A stretch of DNA of 32,027 nt from Microcaldota archaeon (GTDB taxonomy: Archaea; Micrarchaeota; Micrarchaeia; Anstonellales; Bilamarchaeaceae): NCBI GenBank assembly GCA_013425455.1, contig JACCLI010000023.1, forward strand, positions 1 to 32,027. The letters are read 5' to 3'. The translations under genes and the position numbers were made by a program. This document shows, in pieces, positions 25,882 to 32,027 of this stretch (position 1 is its first letter; each line of letters starts with the position of its first letter). The notes beneath the pieces were generated by a model. The model was not told the DNA's origin, did not search any database, and saw only the letters and a list, made by a program, of their open reading frames with translations.

Positions 25882-27120
25882 ATGGTAAAGCCCATACTCG
25901 TGCTCTGCATAGACAGGGACAACGACCTCTATGAAAAGGCCAAGGTTAGCGGCCCGCTCATAGGGAGGCAGGAAAATCTCGAAGGGGCGACCAAGCTCGC
26001 GCTCGCGGACCCGGAGGACACGGATTCCAACACCATATTCTCGGCCGTAAAGATGTACGACCAGATGAAGGCGGAGAAGAAAAATGTTGAAATAGTCACG
26101 CTCACCGGCAACAAGAGGCTCGGGTACAAGGCGGACATGGAGATAAGCGGCCAGCTGAACAAGATACTCGCGGAGATACCCGCGGAGAGCTGCGTGTTCA
26201 TCTCGGACGGGGCATCAGATGAGGAGATAATGCCCATCATCCGCTCCCGCATCAAGATAGACGCCGTCAAAGTGGTGGTGATGAAGCAGGCGAAGGAGCT
26301 GGAAAAGACATACTTTGTGATTCTGGAAAAATTGAAGGACCCGTATTATGCAAGGATAATATTCGGGGTGCCCGCAATCCTTGTGCTCCTTTTCTCCGTT
26401 TCCAGCTATCTGGACTGGGGATGGAAGCCGGTCGGCGTGCTCGTCGGGCTGTACCTGCTCATAAAGGGATTCGGAATCGAGGAGAGCATATTCAGCATCG
26501 GAAGGGAGTTCCGTTTCTCGATAGAGAAAACAAGCTGGCTCGCGTACATCTCCGCATTCGCGCTCCTGCTGGTTTCCTTCTGGGCCGGGCAGGAGGCGTA
26601 TTCCGAGGCGCTTGGATTGGGATTGGACGGGGGGAAGACGGTCGCATACGTGCTAAAGTCTCTTTTGTTCCTTTTCCCGTGGGTCTTCCTGCTGATAATC
26701 GGGGGCAAGACAATAGATTCAATTACGGAGAACAAAAAGTTCATCATCACCAGGTATTCGCTTTATGCGATTGCGGTCCTGCTTACGGCGATGATTTTGA
26801 GCATCGGCGCGCAGTGGGTGCTGAACCTGGAGGAGCCCTATGTGAGCTTCGGGGACTTCCTTTTCTCTATCATAATCGGGCTGTTCATCGGATATGCGGC
26901 GATAATGATAATAGGGATGGTGAGGAGGGGCAGCATACTCGCGATGAAGCTGGATGGAAAAGATGTCATAAATGAGAACGGGAACTTCCTTGGGAAGGTC
27001 CTGGGCGTGGACGCGAAGAAGGAGCAGCTTGTCCTGCAGAACCAGCTCGGGAGGAAGTTCAACCTCGCCTTTCGGCACATATATTCAATCGAGGAGAGTG
27101 TTTTCGTGAAGAGCGTCTGA
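25882..27120 (+). CDS. DUF373-family integral membrane protein
   Basis: MVKPILVLCIDRDNDLYEKAKVSGPLIGRQENLEGATKLALADPEDTDSNTIFSAVKMYDQM is typical of DUF373; several TM helices. ORF track opens at 25642. Confidence 0.9.
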   Translation: MVKPILVLCIDRDNDLYEKAKVSGPLIGRQENLEGATKLALADPEDTDSNTIFSAVKMYDQMKAEKKNVEIVTLTGNKRLGYKADMEISGQLNKILAEIPAESCVFISDGASDEEIMPIIRSRIKIDAVKVVVMKQAKELEKTYFVILEKLKDPYYARIIFGVPAILVLLFSVSSYLDWGWKPVGVLVGLYLLIKGFGIEESIFSIGREFRFSIEKTSWLAYISAFALLLVSFWAGQEAYSEALGLGLDGGKTVAYVLKSLLFLFPWVFLLIIGGKTIDSITENKKFIITRYSLYAIAVLLTAMILSIGAQWVLNLEEPYVSFGDFLFSIIIGLFIGYAAIMIIGMVRRGSILAMKLDGKDVINENGNFLGKVLGVDAKKEQLVLQNQLGRKFNLAFRHIYSIEESVFVKSV

Positions 27121-27121
27121 G

Positions 27122-29128
27122 CTAATGGAACTGCTTCTTTATTTCCGCCAATAGCTTCTTCTTCTCCGGGCAATCCTTCAGCACGAGGGTGAGGACGTCC
27201 AGGATGTTTTCCGCCTCGTAAATCTTCACCTTCCCCTTCAGCTCGCCCCTCAGGTAGACATCCTTCACGTTCGCCTTCGGGATGAGGACCTTGGTTATGC
27301 CCGCGTCGTATGCCGCCTCAACTTTAGCAGTTACGCCGCCGACGGGGAGCACCTCGCCCCGGACAGAGAGGGAGCCGGTCATCGCATATGAGTTGTCAAC
27401 GGGTATCCCCTCCAGGTCCGATATTACTGCTACGGCGATGGAGATGGATGCGGAATCCCCCTCCACTCCCTCATACGTCTGTAGGAACTGGATGTGGATG
27501 TCCTTTTTTGAAAGGTCCTTGTCCGTGTATTTCTTTATGATCGCGGAAACGTTCTCCACGGCCTCCTTTGCGATTACTCCCAGTTTTCCCGTGGCGATTA
27601 TTTTCCCTCCGCTCTTGGAGGAGGAAGGGGTGACCTCCGCGACAATCGGCAGGACTATTCCTGAAAAAGCGTCGCCTATGACCGCGAGCCCGTTCACCTT
27701 TCCCACGGAATGGCCCGTGGTCGGGAATATCTGGTATTCCTTCTTTTGTTCAACTATTTTCTCCACGACCTGGGATTCGATGGGCCTGGCGACCGTGCGC
27801 CCCTTGCGGATGTGCTCAACATCCACGTATTTGGCGCCCTCCTCGCTGGCGAAATCCCCTGCGGCGCGCACCAGCCCCCCGATTTCCCTGAAATTAAGCG
27901 TGAATTTCTTTCTCCTCCCGGAAAGCCTGCGTGCCTCCTCGATTACCTCCTGCACCGCCTCGAACGTGAAGGGAGGAATCCTTCCGTCCTTCTTCACCTC
28001 CTGGGCGACGAACCTCGCTATTTTTTCCTCATTGTTTTCGTCGTCGTCCATGGAGTCCTCCACATAAATCTCATATCCCTCCCCGCGTATCCTGGAGCGG
28101 AGCGCCGGATGGATGTGCTGCAGGTCGGGAAGGTTTCCCGCGGCGACGAGGACGAAGTCCGAAGGCGCCGGCTCTGTTTTTACTAGTGCGCCCGATGAGA
28201 GCTCGCTCTGCCCGGTGATCGGGTATTTCCTCTCCTGGATTGCGGTGAGGAGCTCGGCCTGCCAGTTCATCTTCAGGGATGCGATCTCATCTATGAAAAG
28301 GACACCCTTGTTCGCCTTGTGGATTGCCCCTGCCTCCACGCGGAGGTGGGCGGGCGTCCCCAGCCCCCCTGTCTGGAGCGGGTCGTGCTTCACGTCCCCC
28401 AAAAGCGCTCCCGCCCTGCTTCCGGTCGCGTCCACGAACGGGGAGGTGATGCGGCCCGAATTGTCCACAATCACGCGGAAATTGACCTTCTGCATCGAAG
28501 GCATCATCCTCCTGGAGAGGCCGGACGCGGCCGAGGAAAGCACGTAGAATATCGAAAGGCCGAAAAGGATTGCGAGCACGAGCGTCTTCTGGTCCTGGGA
28601 GATATCCAATAGGAATACCACTATTATGGCGATTATGGCCATTATCAAAAGGATGAATAGGGGGGAGATGCCCTGGTGGTCGTCCTTCTGCCTCTCCGCG
28701 GTGCGGAAGGCCTGCGCCATCCTTCTCCCGAGGGAATTTTTTAGCGCTTTCGGAAGCTGGAACGCCTTGTTTTCCCTGGTGTATTTCTCTATCAGGCCGA
28801 GTTCCTGCGGCGCGTAAAAAGGGGCGTGCTCCTTGTGCTTCATGAGGTATGAGGAATCCGGGAACGAAGGGACGACTTTTATTAGCGGCTCGGAATCGTT
28901 GTTCGGGTTCTCGAAGGCGAGCACATCCTGCAGTTCCCCGGCGGAGAGCAATTCGGCCATCCCCTGCGCGAGCATGCTTTTTCCGGTTCCTGGCGGGCCG
29001 ATGAGGAGGACGTGCCTTTTCTGCTTCGCAGCTTTTTTAACTATCTCCACCGCCTTGTCCTGGCCTATCACCTGGTCTATGAGCCTGGGAGGTACCTCTA
29101 TGTCTTCGGTCGTCTTGAATTTTTTCAT
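27122..29128 (-). CDS. lonB: Membrane-anchored archaeal ATP-dependent protease LonB
   Basis: Walker [12 protein letters not shown]; two TM helices; Lon catalytic [11 protein letters not shown] and [11 protein letters not shown]. Confidence 0.96.
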   Translation of the reverse strand: MKKFKTTEDIEVPPRLIDQVIGQDKAVEIVKKAAKQKRHVLLIGPPGTGKSMLAQGMAELLSAGELQDVLAFENPNNDSEPLIKVVPSFPDSSYLMKHKEHAPFYAPQELGLIEKYTRENKAFQLPKALKNSLGRRMAQAFRTAERQKDDHQGISPLFILLIMAIIAIIVVFLLDISQDQKTLVLAILFGLSIFYVLSSAASGLSRRMMPSMQKVNFRVIVDNSGRITSPFVDATGSRAGALLGDVKHDPLQTGGLGTPAHLRVEAGAIHKANKGVLFIDEIASLKMNWQAELLTAIQERKYPITGQSELSSGALVKTEPAPSDFVLVAAGNLPDLQHIHPALRSRIRGEGYEIYVEDSMDDDENNEEKIARFVAQEVKKDGRIPPFTFEAVQEVIEEARRLSGRRKKFTLNFREIGGLVRAAGDFASEEGAKYVDVEHIRKGRTVARPIESQVVEKIVEQKKEYQIFPTTGHSVGKVNGLAVIGDAFSGIVLPIVAEVTPSSSKSGGKIIATGKLGVIAKEAVENVSAIIKKYTDKDLSKKDIHIQFLQTYEGVEGDSASISIAVAVISDLEGIPVDNSYAMTGSLSVRGEVLPVGGVTAKVEAAYDAGITKVLIPKANVKDVYLRGELKGKVKIYEAENILDVLTLVLKDCPEKKKLLAEIKKQFH

Positions 29129-29180
29129 CGCATCACTTCGGTGATGTCTGACAAAATTCTGCTGAATTTTATCATCAATC

Positions 29181-30449
29181 TCAACCCTTGGAACCCACCA
29201 CCTGCACGTCCTTGAACCAAATCTTCGGGGCGATTAGGTTGTTCCAGGTGGCCTGTGTGTCACCTATCCTGCTTATTGAGTTAAAAAGGTTAAATATGTT
29301 TCCGGTGAGCAAAAGGTTCGTGACCGGGAATTTTTCGCCCTTGTCCTTTATGAAAAAGGCGATGTCCACCTCCACCCCGAATTCGCCGCTTATGGAATTT
29401 GAGGTGTGCATGCCGTGGAAGGATTCTATGTAGATGTAATGGGAGGCCGCGTGCTCCGGGTAATCCCCTTTCCCCATTATTATGTTGGAATGGGACGGGG
29501 CCGGGGGGGCGGAGTAAGCGGAACGGCAGCAGTTGCCTTCCCTCCACGAGCCGAGCCTTGCGGCGGTGTAGGTGTCGTAAAGGAAATCCTCGAGGACGCC
29601 GTCCCGGACAAGGGAGATGTCCTTTGCGGCAACGCCCTCCGCGTCAAAGGGCCAGAGGTTCGCCGCGTTCGCCTTCAGGGAATCCCGTATCGATAGGGTG
29701 TCGCTGAAAATCTTCTCCCCCTGCCTGCCCGAGAGCTTGGAAACGCCGCGCCTTTTGTTTTCGGAAGAGAGGTGGAACATCAGGAACTCGGCCAGCTGGG
29801 AAAGGCAGTACGGGGAAAAGCAGACCTCGTATTTTCCGGTGGGGAGGGATTTTGCGCCCTCCATCTCCTTCGCCATTATTGCGGCCTCCTCGCCCAGTTT
29901 TTTGAAGTCTTTCGGAAGGAAGGTCGAGGAATAGAAGGAGAAGCCGAAAAGGTTTCCCTTCTTCGCCTCCGTATAGATGGAGCAGAAGCTTCCGTCCATG
30001 GATGCGGAGAGGCCGTTCGTGTTTTCTATCTCTTCCTTTCCGAACGAGAGTGAGAGCGAGACGCGGGTGGGTTCCGCATGCTCGAGTATCCCTTCAACGG
30101 CCTGCTGGGCGCATTCCATCGCGAACTTTTCCTCAAGTTTCTCTATGTCCCAGCTCTTGGTGCGCAGGTATTCGTATTTCTGCGCTCCGGGGAAGGAATA
30201 TTTCACTTCGGGCGAGAGCGCCGCGGAATGCATCGCCGCATCCACCGCCTTCTGGAAGCCGTCCTCGGAATTGCAATAGGAAAAGCCGAGCCTGGAATTC
30301 TTTATCACGCGGAGCGCATGCCCCCTCTCGTGGGAGAACTTCTTCTCCCGGAAGCATCCGTGCGCATATTCCACGGTGAGTGTTGAGAAATCGGAAAGGT
30401 AGGATTCCGCCTCGTCCGCGGAGGCTTTTGCGAGTGAGAGAAGGCTCAT
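29181..30449 (-). CDS. TldD/PmbA-family metalloprotease
   Basis: [20 protein letters not shown]..., [33 protein letters not shown]...[37 protein letters not shown]-like AATTTAAATA at about 30469-30479. Confidence 0.9.
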   Translation of the reverse strand: MSLLSLAKASADEAESYLSDFSTLTVEYAHGCFREKKFSHERGHALRVIKNSRLGFSYCNSEDGFQKAVDAAMHSAALSPEVKYSFPGAQKYEYLRTKSWDIEKLEEKFAMECAQQAVEGILEHAEPTRVSLSLSFGKEEIENTNGLSASMDGSFCSIYTEAKKGNLFGFSFYSSTFLPKDFKKLGEEAAIMAKEMEGAKSLPTGKYEVCFSPYCLSQLAEFLMFHLSSENKRRGVSKLSGRQGEKIFSDTLSIRDSLKANAANLWPFDAEGVAAKDISLVRDGVLEDFLYDTYTAARLGSWREGNCCRSAYSAPPAPSHSNIIMGKGDYPEHAASHYIYIESFHGMHTSNSISGEFGVEVDIAFFIKDKGEKFPVTNLLLTGNIFNLFNSISRIGDTQATWNNLIAPKIWFKDVQVVGSKG

Positions 30450-30493
30450 GCAGGGATAACGCTGACAAAATTTAAATATGATGCCAAGAGGAT

Positions 30494-30585
30494 GAGAAAA
30501 GAGAAAAAGGAAAAAAGAAAGAAAAGAAGGGATGGGCGCAAACCCCGCAGGGTTTGTGTCCCAGACACATCGCCGAAGCGATGTG
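30494..30585 (-). terminator. Compound 3'-UTR/terminator: stacked hairpins followed by a pyrimidine-only tract
   Basis: On the minus strand, downstream of the stop at 30599-30601: CACATCGC-TTCG-GCGATGTG, TGTGTC-TGG-GACACA, AAACCC-TGCG-GGGTTT, then 39 uninterrupted pyrimidines (30494-30532). Confidence 0.65.
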
Positions 30586-30598
30586 CGAGCTAGTCCCT

Positions 30599-32027
30599 TC
30601 AGTTCCTCGTGACGCCTGCAACGAACTGCTGGCCTGCGGCTATTGTGTCCTCGGGGTTAAGGCCTGCGACAACAATCTTGTTGCCGATCGCCCTCACCAC
30701 CACGGGCTGTGCCACAAAGTCAATGCCAGAGCCTGCAATTGCGTTTGCAGTTACTGTGTTGACAACGTCACCACCGACTGTGATGACAGTGCCGGTCTCA
30801 AGGCCGGTTGCAGCACTGTCCAGCACCACCATGTTGCTGGTGACTGGGAACATTTCTTTCGCCGCCACGGATGGTGCGTTGTTCGGCATCAGGACCGCGG
30901 AAACGCCGCTCATGTCGCAGGTCGGTGCAGCTCCGGCGCCGGTGCCGAATGTGCACGGGGTCAGGGACTCCGTGATGTTCAGCACCTTAATCTTTACGCC
31001 GCTCGTTCCAATCGTTGCCTCATCGCCCTCGCCAAGTACCAGCGTTGTCGCATCCGGCTCGGATGTCGCCGCAGCTACTGTCGCGAAGGTGTAGGTGGCC
31101 TTCAGGACGCTCTTCGGCACCTTGAAGGTCTTCGAGGTCGCGGACGGGCTCACGAACTGCGTTCCCCTCGGGGAGACGAACTTCGCCTGATAGTCGGCTG
31201 CAACTGTCCCGTAGCCAAGTTCTGGTAGGTCAAACGGGGTTGTGAGGGTATCATCCCACATCTGGAAGGTGATCTCCTCGTCATCATTCGTGTTCAGGCT
31301 GAGGAGCTCATCTTTGGTGCCAGGTCCAAAGAGATCATACCAGAGGGTCAATTGATCCACCGCAGTGTACGTATTCGCAGCAGGCGTGCCATCCTTGACC
31401 TTGCCCATGTCTTCGTAGAGGTCTACATATCCCCAGAAAACATTTCCGAATTCAATCATCCCGTTGCTTCCTGCCCATCTATAATCGAAGCTAGCCGGGC
31501 CAGCAATAATTGCCGGGTCGAACAACCACCAGTCCCCATCACTGTCTTTGAGAAGGACGGAGTCCGTGGCTATCCAGACAAGGCCGCAGGTGTCATCCGT
31601 GGCGCCTCCGGGCAGCCAGTACATTTCGGAACCCTTCTTCTGGGTGGGTGCAGTGCCTCCCGCATACCATGGGATAGCTTGGCTCCTGAATTCGCCCTTG
31701 GAGGAGGTAACCTTCACATAAGGCTCGCCCCACACTGGCCAGAAAAATCCTGCGTTAGCACCGCTTATGTTTATGTAGCAGGTATCTGTGCTCAGGGTGC
31801 CGTTCCTTATCTTCATCCTCTTGGAGTTGGTTTCCACCTTGTACCTGAGGTCATCGTAGTCCGCATCCTCCTCGTCAATGCCGTTGTAGGTCAGGTCAAA
31901 CTTCTCGTAGTCAGGCAGGTCCACGACCGGGAACTTGGCTCCGGGCTCCATCTCGTCCATGCCCTCATAGTCCTCTGTCCAGAGGGATATGGTCCTGAAG
32001 TACTCAGGAAGGTCGGATGATTCCGTG
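30599..32027 (-). CDS. S-layer-like / secreted cell-surface protein, 5' end beyond the window (partial)
   Basis: Frame remains open from 31960 to the window edge (...TESSDLPEYFRTISLWTEDYEGMDEMEPGAKFPVVDLPDYEKFDLTYNGID...); Thr/Val/Asp-rich beta-type composition resembling archaeal S-layer proteins. Confidence 0.65.
   Translation of the reverse strand, partial: TESSDLPEYFRTISLWTEDYEGMDEMEPGAKFPVVDLPDYEKFDLTYNGIDEEDADYDDLRYKVETNSKRMKIRNGTLSTDTCYINISGANAGFFWPVWGEPYVKVTSSKGEFRSQAIPWYAGGTAPTQKKGSEMYWLPGGATDDTCGLVWIATDSVLLKDSDGDWWLFDPAIIAGPASFDYRWAGSNGMIEFGNVFWGYVDLYEDMGKVKDGTPAANTYTAVDQLTLWYDLFGPGTKDELLSLNTNDDEEITFQMWDDTLTTPFDLPELGYGTVAADYQAKFVSPRGTQFVSPSATSKTFKVPKSVLKATYTFATVAAATSEPDATTLVLGEGDEATIGTSGVKIKVLNITESLTPCTFGTGAGAAPTCDMSGVSAVLMPNNAPSVAAKEMFPVTSNMVVLDSAATGLETGTVITVGGDVVNTVTANAIAGSGIDFVAQPVVVRAIGNKIVVAGLNPEDTIAAGQQFVAGVTRN

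Noticed and set aside
27282-28067. 261-aa + ORF (and other + ORFs) opposite lonB
   Set aside because: Ser/Thr-rich shadow of a confidently identified LonB gene.
30554-31228. 224-aa Cys/His-rich + ORF opposite the S-layer-like gene
   Set aside because: Looks like a zinc-finger-like protein but is the complement of Thr/Ala/Val codons; no independent support.
1-32027. tRNA/rRNA genes, transposases, integrases
   Set aside because: No cloverleaf-like tRNA, rRNA segment or recognisable transposase/integrase motif was found by reading; absence is not proven without a search.

Overview
Archaeal chromosomal segment: ribosomal proteins eL15, eS1 and uS15, Rpo11/RpoL, exosome Csl4, NAC, LonB and leaderless TATA promoters. 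My lineage guess is DPANN-like, but that is not provable from the window. Core genes occupy about 1-0.6 kb and 16.5-32 kb. Between them lies an accessory island at about 0.65-16.5 kb. The island contains a tandem array of at least nine paralogous HEAT-repeat genes sharing a C-terminal cap (NGxxGDxLxEIxxxN...CGxxMxxAA*). Most of these genes carry one of two interchangeable N-terminal cassettes (A: PENGPVQGKxFPKEP; B: HSGSPEG..FRRAWNHLTD). Consecutive genes are joined by a near-invariant 11-nt stop/start overlap (ATGCAGCGTGA) with an SD-like GGAGAGG embedded in the upstream coding sequence. A MoxR/NorQ-type AAA+ ATPase and an 861-aa VWA protein are embedded in the array. The VWA protein also carries HEASH...LWNILEDCRIE, a putative gluzincin metallopeptidase signature. 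I regard this AAA+/VWA-metallopeptidase/HEAT-array island as the best candidate for an undescribed system. Other highlights are an S-layer-like gene with tandem cUNCGg hairpins plus a 39-nt pyrimidine tract in its 3' UTR, two orphan proteins with internal duplications, a likely frameshifted ORF, and a one-base indel that rewires one HEAT-gene junction. No searches were run; all assignments come from reading the translated sequence.
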